From positions 705,660 to 769,659 of the forward strand of contig CAVQVO010000002.1 in assembly GCA_963717115.1 (NCBI GenBank): a DNA stretch of 64,000 nt. The letters run 5' to 3'. The DNA comes from JBBQUN01 sp963717115. GTDB lineage: Bacteria; Actinomycetota; Acidimicrobiia; Acidimicrobiales; SZUA-35. A program made the translations under genes and the position numbers. The notes under the pieces were generated by a model. The model was given only the letters and a program-made list of their open reading frames with translations. It was not told the DNA's origin and ran no database searches. Below, piece after piece: positions 17,683 through 26,032 of the stretch. Every line of letters starts with the position of its first letter. Within the stretch, counting starts at the first letter, position 1.

Positions 17683-19812
17683 ATGTCGACCACTCCATGG
17701 ACCTTCGACGGCGAGAGCACACTGACCGGTGGGTCGGTGACGCTCGTCGACGGGAGCACCTTCCTGGTCTGCGACCCGAGCGGCGACATCGCCGGCCACG
17801 GGCCACAGGGCCTGTTCATGCTCGACACCCGGGTGCTCTCGTCGTGGCGTCTCACGATCGACGGCGAACCGGTCCAACCGCTGTCGGTCATCCCCAACGG
17901 GCCCTTTTCGGCAACGTTCGTCGGGCGGGTGATCGATCCGAAGGTGGCCGACGCACCGGCCACGGTCATCCAGTCGCGACATCTCGGTCACGGCATGCGG
18001 GAGGACATCGAGATCCGCCACTTCGGAGCCGAACCGGTCACGGCGACCGTCGGTTTGCGCATCGGTGCCGACTTCGGCGGGTTGTTCGACGTGAAGGCCG
18101 GGCGGGAGACCGGCTGGAACGGACCCGTCACGGTGGCGGAGGACGGCGCGATCACCATCTCGGCCGACCCGGCCGGCCCGGAAGGCGGCGTCGACTCACT
18201 CGTCATCCGGTGCCTTCGACCACCGGAGTCGGTCGAAGGCGATCGGCTCCTGTGGTGGCCCACCCTTCGCCCCGGCGAGACCTGGCACAACTGCTTCCTC
18301 GTCGGGGTCACCGCCGGGGGGACGGCGCTCGAGCCCACCCATCGATGCGGTGAAGCCGTCCACGAGGCCATCCCGATGGCCAGGCTGCGGAACTGGCGGG
18401 ATCGGGTCACGAGATTCGAAACCGACGACGCCGAGCTGGGAGCCGCGCTCGGTCGAGCGGCCGAGGACCTCGGAGCGCTTCGGATCTTCGATGCCGATCA
18501 CCCCGAGCGGGTCGTGGTCGCCGCCGGCGCACCCTGGTTCATGACCCTGTTCGGCCGTGATTCGCTGATCGCGAGCTGGATGGCGCTCCCCCTCGACCGC
18601 GAGCTCGCGGAGGGCGTGCTCCTCGAACTCGCCGACGCCCAGGGCGTGAAACACGATGCGAGGAGCGAGGAACAGCCCGGGCGGATCCTGCACGAGGTCC
18701 GCTTCGACGCCGATGCCACGAAGCTGCTCGGGGGGAGCGGCACGTACTACGGAACGGTCGACGCCACGCCTCTGTTCGTCATGCTCGTCGCCGAGCTGGC
18801 TCGCTGGACCGGTCCGACTCCCACCGTGGTCGCGCTCATGCCGGCCGTCGATCGGGCCCTCGAATGGGTCGAACGGTTCGGAGACCGCGATGGCGACGGC
18901 TTCGTGGAGTACCTGCGCAGCGACAGCTCGGGACTCGAGAACCAGGGCTGGAAGGACTCCTGGGACGGTGTGCGGCACCGCAACGGCGACATCGCCACCG
19001 GGCCCATCGCCCTGTGCGAGGTCCAGGGCTACGTCTACGCCGCTCAGCGGGGGCGGGCCGAGCTCGCACGGATCCTGGACGAGCCGGCGGAGATCTCCCG
19101 ACGATTCGACCGACTCGCCGACGAGCTCCGCCAACGGTTCGACGAACGATTCTGGCTGGAGTCCGACGGCTGGTACGCCATCGGACTCGACGGGGCGAAG
19201 CAGACCATCGGCTCCCTGACCTCGAACATCGGCCACCTCCTGTGGACCGGGATCGTGCCCGAACATCGGGCCGGTCCTCTGGCCGATCGTCTGGTCGACC
19301 CGTCGATGTTCACCGGCTGGGGCCTGCGAACCCTGTCGGCCGACAATCGGGCGTTCAATCCGCTCTCGTACCATTGCGGTTCGGTCTGGCCCCACGACAC
19401 GGCGCTGGCGGTCGCCGGCCTGTACCGCTACGGCTTCCACCGCGAGGCATCCGTCATCGCCCGGGGTCTGCTCCGGGCCTCGGCTCGCAGCGGCGGCCGA
19501 CTGCCCGAACTGTTCGCCGGGTTCGCCCGGGACGACCTCCCGGCGCCCATTCCCTACCCGGCCTCGTGTTCGCCGCAGGCCTGGGCCGCCGCCTCACCCC
19601 TGCTCCTGGCGCGGGCCATGCTCGGGCTCGACCCGGACGTTCCGAACAACCGACTGCACCTGCGGCCGCGACTTCCCGCCGGCGTGCATCGCCTGCGCTT
19701 CGACGACGTGTCGATCGGTGGCCACCGCGTTTCGATCTCGGTCGACGCCGACGGAGGCGTCGAGGTGACGGGTACCCCGCCGGGGATGCGTGTCGAGATC
19801 GACCGGGAGTGA
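17683..19812 (+). CDS. Glycogen debranching enzyme (amylo-alpha-1,6-glucosidase-like)
   Basis: Removes alpha-1,6 branch residues from glycogen or related glucans. The 709-residue protein has the N-terminal debranching-enzyme domain (about 5-205: GSTFLVCDPSGDI..GLFMLDTRVLSSW). An (alpha/alpha)6 barrel follows from about residue 285, with APWFMTLFGRDSLIASW, GLENQGWKDSWDGV and FNPLSYHCGSVWPHDTALAV, all typical of this family. The ATG at 17683 is chosen because GAGGAAG lies 6 bp upstream; an in-frame ATG at 17665 is the alternative. It complements the nearby GH65 phosphorylase and GT4 genes, pointing to storage-glucan turnover. A DosR-box-like element sits in its promoter region. Confidence 0.9.
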   Translation: MSTTPWTFDGESTLTGGSVTLVDGSTFLVCDPSGDIAGHGPQGLFMLDTRVLSSWRLTIDGEPVQPLSVIPNGPFSATFVGRVIDPKVADAPATVIQSRHLGHGMREDIEIRHFGAEPVTATVGLRIGADFGGLFDVKAGRETGWNGPVTVAEDGAITISADPAGPEGGVDSLVIRCLRPPESVEGDRLLWWPTLRPGETWHNCFLVGVTAGGTALEPTHRCGEAVHEAIPMARLRNWRDRVTRFETDDAELGAALGRAAEDLGALRIFDADHPERVVVAAGAPWFMTLFGRDSLIASWMALPLDRELAEGVLLELADAQGVKHDARSEEQPGRILHEVRFDADATKLLGGSGTYYGTVDATPLFVMLVAELARWTGPTPTVVALMPAVDRALEWVERFGDRDGDGFVEYLRSDSSGLENQGWKDSWDGVRHRNGDIATGPIALCEVQGYVYAAQRGRAELARILDEPAEISRRFDRLADELRQRFDERFWLESDGWYAIGLDGAKQTIGSLTSNIGHLLWTGIVPEHRAGPLADRLVDPSMFTGWGLRTLSADNRAFNPLSYHCGSVWPHDTALAVAGLYRYGFHREASVIARGLLRASARSGGRLPELFAGFARDDLPAPIPYPASCSPQAWAAASPLLLARAMLGLDPDVPNNRLHLRPRLPAGVHRLRFDDVSIGGHRVSISVDADGGVEVTGTPPGMRVEIDRE

Positions 19813-19870
19813 GCCCGGTATCCGCGACCATCGATGGGCCAAGTCGCTCCGGAACCGACAAGATGGCGCC

Positions 19871-20791
19871 ATGCGCATCGGAATCAACGCCACGACGCTT
19901 CTTCGGCGGGCCGACATCCAGGGTTTCGTCGACCACGCCCGAACCGCAGAAGCCGACGGCTTCTCGAGCTACTGGCTCGCCGAGCTCCCGACCGGCGGAT
20001 TCGACGCGCTCACCGTTCTCACCGTCATCGGCCAGTCGGTCGAGCGGATGGAGCTCGGTACGGCGATCGTGCCGACCTACCCTCGCCACCCGGTCGCCCT
20101 CGGTGGCCAGGCCCTGACGACGAGCGCCGCGATCCGGGGCCGTCTCTCGCTCGGCATCGGCATGTCGCACAAGACGATGATGGCCGATCTCGGGATCCAC
20201 GACGACAAACCCATCCGCCACCTGATCGACTACCTCGAGGTCCTGATGCCGTTCATCGACGACGGCCGGGTGGATGTCCGAGGCGCGACGATCTCGGCAA
20301 CCGCGTCCGTGCTCTACCCCACCGCGGCGCCCCCCGAGGTCACGGTTGCGGCTCTGGGACCCCAGGCCTTGCGCGTCGCCGGCCGGTACACCGCCGGCAC
20401 CAACCTCGCCTGGTGTGGCCCGAAGACCATCCGCGAACACATCGTGCCCACCATCACTGACGCCGCCGACCGGGCCGGGCGGCCGGTTCCCCGGGTGATC
20501 GCCACGTTGCCGATCTGCGTCACCGACCAGGTCGACCGGGCCCGCACGGTGCTGACCGAAACCACTGCGATGTACGCGAGTCTCCCCTCCTACCAGGCGA
20601 TGTTCGCCCGGGAGGGAGTCGAGGCCACCGGCGATCTCGGGTTGATCGGCGGAGAGAACGAGGTCGAAGAACGCCTTGCCCTCCTCGCCGAGAGCGGGGT
20701 GACCGACTTCGGGGCTTCGGAGTTCGGGCTCGATCCCGACGACCGGGCGAGAACCCGTCGACTCTTGCGACGACTCGCCACACCGGGGTAG
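19871..20791 (+). CDS. LLM-class F420-dependent oxidoreductase
   Basis: Luciferase-like TIM-barrel enzyme of 306 residues. Visible are the N-terminal strand and helix (IGINATTLLRRADIQGFVDHARTAEADGFSSYWLAEL), the LELGTAIVPTYPRHPVALGGQALT stretch and RLSLGIGMSH. These place it with actinobacterial F420-linked members rather than FMN luciferases. The substrate is unknown. The start at 19871 has only a weak ribosome site. It follows the debranching gene by 58 bp, in which GGGCCAAGTCGCTCC (19836-19850) is a poor match to the shared stress element. F420 use is inferred from subfamily resemblance. Confidence 0.85.
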   Translation: MRIGINATTLLRRADIQGFVDHARTAEADGFSSYWLAELPTGGFDALTVLTVIGQSVERMELGTAIVPTYPRHPVALGGQALTTSAAIRGRLSLGIGMSHKTMMADLGIHDDKPIRHLIDYLEVLMPFIDDGRVDVRGATISATASVLYPTAAPPEVTVAALGPQALRVAGRYTAGTNLAWCGPKTIREHIVPTITDAADRAGRPVPRVIATLPICVTDQVDRARTVLTETTAMYASLPSYQAMFAREGVEATGDLGLIGGENEVEERLALLAESGVTDFGASEFGLDPDDRARTRRLLRRLATPG

Positions 20792-20826
20792 TCGACTCGG
20801 CGGTCGGTCTTCGCCGGCGCCGACGA

Positions 20827-20845
20827 TTGACCGTGCGTTGATCCA
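20827..20845 (+). promoter_or_regulatory. Candidate operator TTGACCGnnCGTTGATC, copy 2
   Basis: TTGACCGTGCGTTGATCCA lies about 70 bp upstream of the GT4 start. It is nearly identical to the element at 25648. TTGACC could also be a -35 hexamer, but no good -10 is seen at normal spacing. Confidence 0.35.
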
Positions 20846-20912
20846 CAGGCCACGAGACGCCGAACCGCAGCGGCGACGATCGATCGGTCCCCATCAACGA
20901 GCTGGTGTCGCC

Positions 20913-22076
20913 ATGCCCGCCGAACGTCGTCCCCTGCCGCCTCCCCCGCTGTCGACCGAGCACTCTCCGCTCCACGTCGGCATCATCGCCCCACCCTGGG
21001 TGGCCGTGCCTCCACCGGTCTACGGTGGCACCGAACTAGTCATCGACAACCTCGCTCGTGGCCTGGTCGAACGGGGGCATGCGGTCACCCTCTTCACGGT
21101 CGGTGACTCGACCTGTCCCGTGCCCCGGTTGTGGCTCCACCCGACCGCCGCCGGCACCACCGCCGACCTGCTCACCGAACTGGGTCATGTCGAAGCCGCC
21201 TTCGCCGCGCTGGCGAACTGTGACGTGATCCACGATCACACGCTCCTGGGACCGCTGTGGTCGACGCTGTCATCGGCCACGCCCCCGGTCGTCACGACGT
21301 GCCACGGCGCATTCGTCCCGACGCTCACCACGCTCTACGAGTCCGTCGGTGAGCGGGTCGCCGTCGTGTGCATCTCGCATCATCAGCGCTCGACAGCGCC
21401 CTCGGTCCCGGTGGCGGCGGTCATCCACCACGGCATCGACGTCGACGGGTTCCCGGTCGGACGCGGCGACGGTGGCTATGTGCTCTTCCTCGGCCGGATG
21501 AGCCCCGACAAGGGCGTTCACCGAGCCATCTCGATCGCCCGCGCGGCCGGCCGGCGGCTCGTCATCGCCGCCAAGATGTGGGAGCCCGAGGAACACCGCT
21601 ACTTCCACGAACAGGTCGAGCCGATGCTCGGTGACGACGCCTCCTTCATCGGTCCGGTCGGCGGAACCCGAAAGCTCGAACTGCTCGCCGGCGCCGAGGC
21701 GCTGCTCAATCCGATCCGTTGGCCCGAGCCGTTCGGGCTCGTCATGATCGAGGCGCTGGCCTGCGGCACGCCGGTGCTGACGTTCTCGGAGGGGGCCGCG
21801 ACCGAGATCGTCGAGCACGAGGTCACGGGTTTCCTCTGTACCGACGACGCCGACATGGCCGATCGTCTCGCCGCCGTGGGCGACCTCGACCGGTTGGTCT
21901 GCCGGCGCGCCGCCGCCCGCCGGTTCGGCGTCGACCGTATGGTCGATGAACACGTCAGCCTCTATCGAAACCACCTCGCTGGTCGGGTGCTCGGCCGTTC
22001 GGGCGTGATCGACCTCACCGGCACCGGTACGCAGAACCCGATCGCCGACCCCATGACGTTGTTCGCCCGCTGCTAG
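20913..22076 (+). CDS. Glycosyltransferase family 4
   Basis: GT-B fold retaining glycosyltransferase of 387 residues. The N-terminal domain opens with HVGIIAPPWVAVPPPVYGGTELVIDNLARGLVERGH, and the Gly-rich VYGGTE loop is characteristic. The C-terminal nucleotide-sugar domain has GYVLFLGRMSPDKGVHRAI and the EX7E-type motif in PEPFGLVMIEALACGTPVL. The donor and acceptor cannot be read from sequence. Relatives next to glycogen genes in actinobacteria can act in glucan synthesis, but lipid or exopolysaccharide glycosylation is equally possible. The preceding intergenic region holds the TTGA-type repeat. Confidence 0.9.
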   Translation: MPAERRPLPPPPLSTEHSPLHVGIIAPPWVAVPPPVYGGTELVIDNLARGLVERGHAVTLFTVGDSTCPVPRLWLHPTAAGTTADLLTELGHVEAAFAALANCDVIHDHTLLGPLWSTLSSATPPVVTTCHGAFVPTLTTLYESVGERVAVVCISHHQRSTAPSVPVAAVIHHGIDVDGFPVGRGDGGYVLFLGRMSPDKGVHRAISIARAAGRRLVIAAKMWEPEEHRYFHEQVEPMLGDDASFIGPVGGTRKLELLAGAEALLNPIRWPEPFGLVMIEALACGTPVLTFSEGAATEIVEHEVTGFLCTDDADMADRLAAVGDLDRLVCRRAAARRFGVDRMVDEHVSLYRNHLAGRVLGRSGVIDLTGTGTQNPIADPMTLFARC

Positions 22077-22130
22077 TCCCGTGGCGGCGGGTTGGCGCTC
22101 GTGGCCGGTCGACGCTCGTGAGGCCGGCGC

Positions 22131-22520
22131 TCAGGAGTCGGCCCGCAACCGCAGGGCGTGGAGCAGATCGAGGCTGCTCAGGATGCCGACGGGCTGACCG
22201 CCCCGCTCGACGAGCAGATGATGGACACGGCGTTCGACCATCAGGTCGGCCGCCTCGGCCACACCGGCATCGGCGTCGATCATCAGCGGCGCCTCGGACA
22301 TGACGGTCGAGACGAGTTCGTCGTCGGGCCAGTCGTCGACCAGGTCGTGACTGGTCACCAGACCGACCACGTCGTCGCGCTGCATCACCGGAAGCGCATG
22401 GATGCCGAGCGTCAAGATGAGGTCCCGGGCCCGGCCGAGCGTGTCGGACGGCGCAACGACGATCGGCTCCACCGTCATCAGGTCATCGACGATCCGGGGA
22501 TGCTCGCTGCCGTGGCTCAT
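22131..22520 (-). CDS. CBS-domain pair protein
   Basis: About 129 residues comprising a single Bateman module. CBS1 is VDDLMTVEPIVVAPSDTLGRARDLILTLGIHALPVM.. and CBS2 is VSTVMSEAPLMIDADAGVAEAADLMVERRVHHLLVE... Such proteins bind adenine nucleotides and can sense energy state. A two-CBS protein (Hrp1) belongs to the M. tuberculosis DosR regulon. The start is either the ATG at 22520 or an upstream one at 22532. A GCCCGGATGTCCGGGC inverted repeat (22534-22549) lies directly upstream. Divergent from thioredoxin, with a DosR-box-like element between. Confidence 0.9.
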   Translation of the reverse strand: MSHGSEHPRIVDDLMTVEPIVVAPSDTLGRARDLILTLGIHALPVMQRDDVVGLVTSHDLVDDWPDDELVSTVMSEAPLMIDADAGVAEAADLMVERRVHHLLVERGGQPVGILSSLDLLHALRLRADS

Positions 22521-22533
22521 GCACCCATCCAAG

Positions 22534-22549
22534 CCCGGATGTCCGGGCT
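22534..22549. promoter_or_regulatory. 16-bp inverted repeat upstream of the CBS gene
   Basis: GCCCGGATGTCCGGGC is self-complementary except at its two central bases. It lies immediately before the CBS start and could be an operator or a 5'-leader hairpin. Confidence 0.35.
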
Positions 22550-22588
22550 CGGCCAGGGTCGATCGTCATGTCGTGCGGTCGGGCGTCC

Positions 22589-22606
22589 CGGTGACCTTCG
22601 GCTCTG
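22589..22606 (+). promoter_or_regulatory. DosR-box-like element between CBS and thioredoxin genes
   Basis: CGGTGACCTTCGGCTCTG lies about 100 bp before the thioredoxin start and about 70 bp before the divergent CBS start. It differs at one base from the element at 25598 over 17 positions. Shared control of both genes is inferred. Confidence 0.45.
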
Positions 22607-22704
22607 ACGACGCCACCGCTGGGTCCGGCACACTGGCGGGGAGTCGTCGCGGGCGAGACGTCGACGATCGGGAACTCGAGCCGCAGCGGCAAAGGGGAGG
22701 CACC

Positions 22705-23139
22705 ATGGCCACGTCGGGCAGGGAGACGAGGTGTCCGAACTGTCGGACCCGGAACCGGGTTCCGGTGGTCGCCATCGGACGACCGCGATGCGGCACGTGT
22801 CGTACCGACCTGCCCTGGCTCGTCGATGCCGACGACGACGAGTTCGACGAACTCGTCACCCGCTCGACCCTCCCGGTCCTGGTCGATCTGTGGGCCCCCT
22901 GGTGTGGCCCGTGCCGGATGGTCGCCCCGATCCTCGAGCAGGTGGCGGTCGAGAGGGCCGGTCGACTGCGCGTCGTGAAGGTGAACGTCGACCAGGCCCC
23001 CCGGGTGTCGGCCCGGCTCGGCGCCCAGAGCATCCCGACGATGGTCCTGTTCGACGGTGGCGCCGAGGTCGGTCGGCAGATCGGCGCCATTCCGGCATCG
23101 GCGGTGGACCAGTGGCTCGACCGATCGCTGTCCTCGTGA
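22705..23139 (+). CDS. Thioredoxin with N-terminal zinc finger (TrxC/Trx2 type)
   Basis: Cytoplasmic disulfide reductase of 144 residues. An N-terminal zinc motif (CPNC..C-G-TC, residues 10-32) distinguishes thioredoxin-2 from ordinary thioredoxin. The active site LWAPWCGPCRM places the redox cysteines at 67 and 70. The conserved cis-proline stretch QSIPTMVLF follows. AAAGGGGAGG lies 5 bp before the ATG. Zinc-finger thioredoxins are linked to oxidative stress. Divergent from the CBS gene, with the shared element between. Confidence 0.94.
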   Translation: MATSGRETRCPNCRTRNRVPVVAIGRPRCGTCRTDLPWLVDADDDEFDELVTRSTLPVLVDLWAPWCGPCRMVAPILEQVAVERAGRLRVVKVNVDQAPRVSARLGAQSIPTMVLFDGGAEVGRQIGAIPASAVDQWLDRSLSS

Positions 23140-23150
23140 GATCGTTGCGG

Positions 23151-23167
23151 TGACACGAAGGTCCCCC
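23151..23167 (-). promoter_or_regulatory. DosR-box-like element upstream of SH3 lipoprotein
   Basis: On the minus strand GGGGGACCTTCGTGTCA. It ends about 42 bp upstream of the lipoprotein ATG and shares the GACCTTCG core with the element at 22589. Confidence 0.35.
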
Positions 23168-23208
23168 TGCCCTTTCGTTCGGGGTCTCCAGGGTGTGAAC
23201 TGGAGGCG

Positions 23209-24264
23209 ATGACCACGGGCCGGATTTCGTTCACCTCCGTTTGGCCATTCGCGTCGAGGATCGGGATCGGCGTCATGGCCCTTACGATGTCGGCGCTCCT
23301 GGCGGCGTCGTGCGGCGGCAGCGACGAAGCGACCGACTCCACCACGTCGCTTCCGCCGGCGACGACCGCCGTCGATGCCACGACCACGAGCGCTGCGGAG
23401 TCGACGACCACCACCGAGACGGCCCCGACCACCCTCGCTCCCACGACCGAGGCATCCTCGGACGAGACCGCGGCGCCGATCGCCGTCGATCCGTCGTGGC
23501 CTCGTTACGAGGATGCGTTCTTCGTCTGGGGCGTCGACGCCGACGACGTCCTCCACGTCCGGTCGGGGCCGGGCGTCTCGAACCCGGTGGTCGCCGATCT
23601 GGCGCCCGACGAGCGCGGCGTCGTCCGGTTCGACGAGTCGACCCGGGTCGGGTCGAGCCTGTGGACCGTCGTCGAGGTCCCGGGCGGTGCCGGGTGGGTC
23701 AATGCCACCTACCTGCGCCCGGTCGGCACTCGTCCACCGGTGATCGAGGGAACGCTCGATCCCCGGGTCGAGACTGCGGCCGACGACGTGCAGGCGGCCC
23801 TCGGAGCGGGCGACTACGAGGCGCTGGCGGGATTCGTCGACCCCGACCGGGGACTGGTCATCTCGATCCACGCCTCGATCACCGACGAGTCGCCGGTGCT
23901 GACCCCATCCGAGGTCGCGGGTGCCGCCACCGATCGGGCCGAACGGCTCTGGGGCCACACCGACGGCGAGGGTGCCCCCGTGCGATCGACGGTCGGCGAG
24001 CGGTTCGCGTCGATCGCCGGCAACACCGGCCTCACCAGCACCGATGCCATCGGCTTCGACGTTCGCCTGGGGGTCGGCAACTCCATCGACACCATCGCCG
24101 AGGTGTTCCCGGGTTCAGCAGTGGTCGAGTACCACTTCGAGGGGACGTCGGTCTACGGCGATTTCGATTGGAGCAGCGTTCGGTTCGTCTTCGACACCAC
24201 GAAGACGGCGCCGACCGGACGCCCGGCCCTGCTCGCCATCGTCGAGGACACCTGGACGATCTGA
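23209..24264 (+). CDS. Lipoprotein with SH3-like domain
   Basis: A 351-residue surface lipoprotein. The lipobox LLAASC (Cys at about 35) follows a hydrophobic signal. A Thr/Ser-rich linker (about 45-95) comes next, then a bacterial SH3-like domain (VDADDVLHVRSGPGVSNPVVADLAP.., about 110-170) ending in WVNATYLRPV. The C-terminal 180 residues are of unrecognised fold. SH3b domains often bind cell-wall peptides. GGAGG sits 3 bp before the ATG. Convergent with pcm. Confidence 0.85.
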   Translation: MTTGRISFTSVWPFASRIGIGVMALTMSALLAASCGGSDEATDSTTSLPPATTAVDATTTSAAESTTTTETAPTTLAPTTEASSDETAAPIAVDPSWPRYEDAFFVWGVDADDVLHVRSGPGVSNPVVADLAPDERGVVRFDESTRVGSSLWTVVEVPGGAGWVNATYLRPVGTRPPVIEGTLDPRVETAADDVQAALGAGDYEALAGFVDPDRGLVISIHASITDESPVLTPSEVAGAATDRAERLWGHTDGEGAPVRSTVGERFASIAGNTGLTSTDAIGFDVRLGVGNSIDTIAEVFPGSAVVEYHFEGTSVYGDFDWSSVRFVFDTTKTAPTGRPALLAIVEDTWTI

Positions 24265-24296
24265 CGGTTCGGGACGCATCGGATCACGGCCGACGG

Positions 24297-25001
24297 TCAC
24301 CCGTCCGGTGGGGAGTGGCGGCGCCGTCTCGCCTTCCTCCACGGTCGAGATCCACCGGTCTCGCCCCACCCCTGGTCACCGATCAGCGGCACGAATCGAA
24401 CGGGTCCGAGATCGGACTCCTCGAATCCGTCTGCCGTTCGGCGGACTCGCAGGAGCTCCTGTCGGCCCTGCTCGTCGCCGACCGGGATCACGATCCGACC
24501 CCCATCGGCCAGCTGCTCCCGAAGGGCTTCGGGCACCCGCGGCCCGCCGGCGGTCACCACGATCGCATCGTACGGGCTCCCCTCGGGCCAGCCGAGCGTG
24601 CCGTCCCCCTCCACCACCACGACGTTGTGGAATCCCTCGGACTCGAGTTGGCGCCGAGCCGTCTCGACCAGTTCATGGTGGTGCTCGACGGTGACGACCT
24701 CGGACGCGATCGAGGCGAGGACGGCTGCGCCGTAGCCGGATCCGGTGCCGATCTCGAGCACCCGATCTCCCGGGCCGATCTCGGCCGCCTCGACCATGAG
24801 CGCCACGATGAAGGGCTGACTGATCGTCTGACCGGCGCCGATCGGCAGCGGACTGTCGGCGTACGCGAACTCGGCCAGGTCGGCCGGGACGAAGTGTTCC
24901 CGTCGGACGGAGCCGATCGCGTTCAGGACCCGAACGTCGCCGATACCGCGGGCTGCGATGGCGTCGCGCACCATGTCCCTGCGTTCTGCTTCGAAGTCCA
25001 C
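24297..25001 (-). CDS. pcm: Protein-L-isoaspartate O-methyltransferase
   Basis: Repairs isomerised Asp/Asn residues in aged proteins using S-adenosylmethionine. The 234-residue length is normal. It has RREHFVPADLAEFAYADSPLPIGAGQTISQPFIVALM, the family fingerprint, the SAM loop VLEIGTGSGYGAAVLA, and YDAIVVTAGGPRVPEAL. The GTG at 25001 is chosen because AAAGGAAG lies 6 bp upstream and homology starts nearby. A longer frame reaching 26006 is non-coding in composition. The basic C-terminal tail is unusual. It follows the CoA-binding gene with 38 bp between, likely one operon. Confidence 0.93.
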   Translation of the reverse strand: MDFEAERRDMVRDAIAARGIGDVRVLNAIGSVRREHFVPADLAEFAYADSPLPIGAGQTISQPFIVALMVEAAEIGPGDRVLEIGTGSGYGAAVLASIASEVVTVEHHHELVETARRQLESEGFHNVVVVEGDGTLGWPEGSPYDAIVVTAGGPRVPEALREQLADGGRIVIPVGDEQGRQELLRVRRTADGFEESDLGPVRFVPLIGDQGWGETGGSRPWRKARRRRHSPPDG

Positions 25002-25039
25002 GGTGGACTTCCTTTCGTCGACCGGTGGCCGACCCCGGT

Positions 25040-25513
25040 CTACACCGTTCTGGGCACCGCTCCGGTGAGGGTCAGCAGTGGGCGCATGATCCGGTGGGCG
25101 AGGTCCGACACCGGATCGAACATGAGCGGACACCCGCCGTCGATGACGATCAACCCGTTCTCCCGACCGTGGGCCGTCGCCTCGTCGCACACGCTGCCGT
25201 GGCCGAAGGCGCGATGCATCCACACATGGGTGATGCCGAGTTCGGCACATTCGTGCACCGTGGCCTCGGCGGCGTCGGGTCGCGTGGCGATGACCACGGC
25301 ATCGACCCCGCCGGGAATCGATGCGAGGTCGGGATGGCAGGGATCGCCCTCGACCTGCTCGGCGTTCGGGTTGACCGCGAAGACCTCGTACCCGCGTTCG
25401 CGCAGGCGTCGATACACCGTGTTGCCCCCATGACCCGCCGCCGTGCGTGACACGCCGGTCACGGCAATGCGCTTCTGGGCCAGGAAGGCCGCTGCCGCCA
25501 GTTCGACATCCAT
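25040..25513 (-). CDS. CoA-binding (Rossmann-fold) protein
   Basis: A 157-residue soluble protein with RIAVTGVSRTAAGHGGNTVYRRLRERGYEVFAVNPNA. This is the recognisable N-terminus of the CoA_binding_2 family, related to the nucleotide domain of acyl-CoA synthetases. VDAVVIATRPDAAEATVHECAELGITHVWMHRAFG follows, as in the family. No enzyme activity is established for the stand-alone form. The ATG at 25513 is preceded by GGAGG; an ATG at 25528 has no ribosome site. Probable first gene of a CoA-binding/pcm operon, with a DosR-box-like element about 85 bp upstream. Confidence 0.88.
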   Translation of the reverse strand: MDVELAAAAFLAQKRIAVTGVSRTAAGHGGNTVYRRLRERGYEVFAVNPNAEQVEGDPCHPDLASIPGGVDAVVIATRPDAAEATVHECAELGITHVWMHRAFGHGSVCDEATAHGRENGLIVIDGGCPLMFDPVSDLAHRIMRPLLTLTGAVPRTV

Positions 25514-25597
25514 CCCGTTTCCTCCCATCCGACTCGGTCACCCGACATCTCGTTCGTTCGCCCGACATCACTCTGGCGTGGACGACCCGCCCCCTCC

Positions 25598-25614
25598 CAG
25601 AGCCCAAGGTCACC
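25598..25614 (-). promoter_or_regulatory. DosR-box-like element upstream of CoA-binding/pcm operon
   Basis: On the minus strand GGTGACCTTGGGCTCTG. It differs at one base from the site at 22589 over 17 positions and is also close to that at 28064. It lies between the divergent CoA-binding and 96-residue protein genes. Confidence 0.45.
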
Positions 25615-25647
25615 GAGCCGGTTGCGGTGCCAGTCGTCGGCCGCCCG

Positions 25648-25665
25648 TTGACCGAACGTTGATCA
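25648..25665 (+). promoter_or_regulatory. Candidate operator TTGACCGnnCGTTGATC, copy 3
   Basis: TTGACCGAACGTTGATCA sits about 60 bp before the 96-residue protein start. It is followed by a short inverted repeat CACCATCCGATGGTG (25665-25679). It matches the copy at 20827. Confidence 0.35.
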
Positions 25666-25722
25666 CCATCCGATGGTGCGTGCATCGCGTCGAGGCAGGA
25701 TGTGCAGGCAGGAGGTTCCACG

Positions 25723-26013
25723 ATGACCCAGACCGATGTGAAGGTGGCCTGGGGCCGGGTCGGCGACAAACTGTCCGCCCTCGGACTCAAGCTCAAGCTG
25801 CACGCCGAACAGGAATTCGCCGACGACGACACCGAGGTGCGCGACGCCTTGAAGCGTCTGTCCGACGCCTTCGAAGACACCGCGAACGCCATCGGCAACG
25901 CCTCGACCGACGAGGCAGTACAACGAGACGTGAGGGAGGCCGGCCGTCGCTTCGTCGATGCGGTCGCCACCACGGTCAACCAGGTGGCGAGCGAACTCAA
26001 GCCCAAGCACTGA
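25723..26013 (+). CDS. Small helical protein, function unknown
   Basis: A 96-residue acidic protein predicted all-alpha (TDVKVAWGRVGDKLSALGLKLK.. then VRDALKRLSDAFEDTANAIG and FVDAVATTVNQVASELK). No signal peptide or cysteine is present. The helix spacing is compatible with a four-helix or amphipathic apolipoprotein-like bundle. A strong CAGGAGG ribosome site precedes the ATG at 25723. It stands alone between divergent CoA-binding and convergent ftsH genes, with both candidate operators upstream, so stress induction is plausible. Confidence 0.75.
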   Translation: MTQTDVKVAWGRVGDKLSALGLKLKLHAEQEFADDDTEVRDALKRLSDAFEDTANAIGNASTDEAVQRDVREAGRRFVDAVATTVNQVASELKPKH

Positions 26014-26032
26014 ACGGGTCCGCAGTCGAGCG

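Noticed and set aside
25002..26006. Extended Pcm frame
   Set aside because: Non-coding composition; the GTG at 25001 has a good ribosome site and the conserved start.
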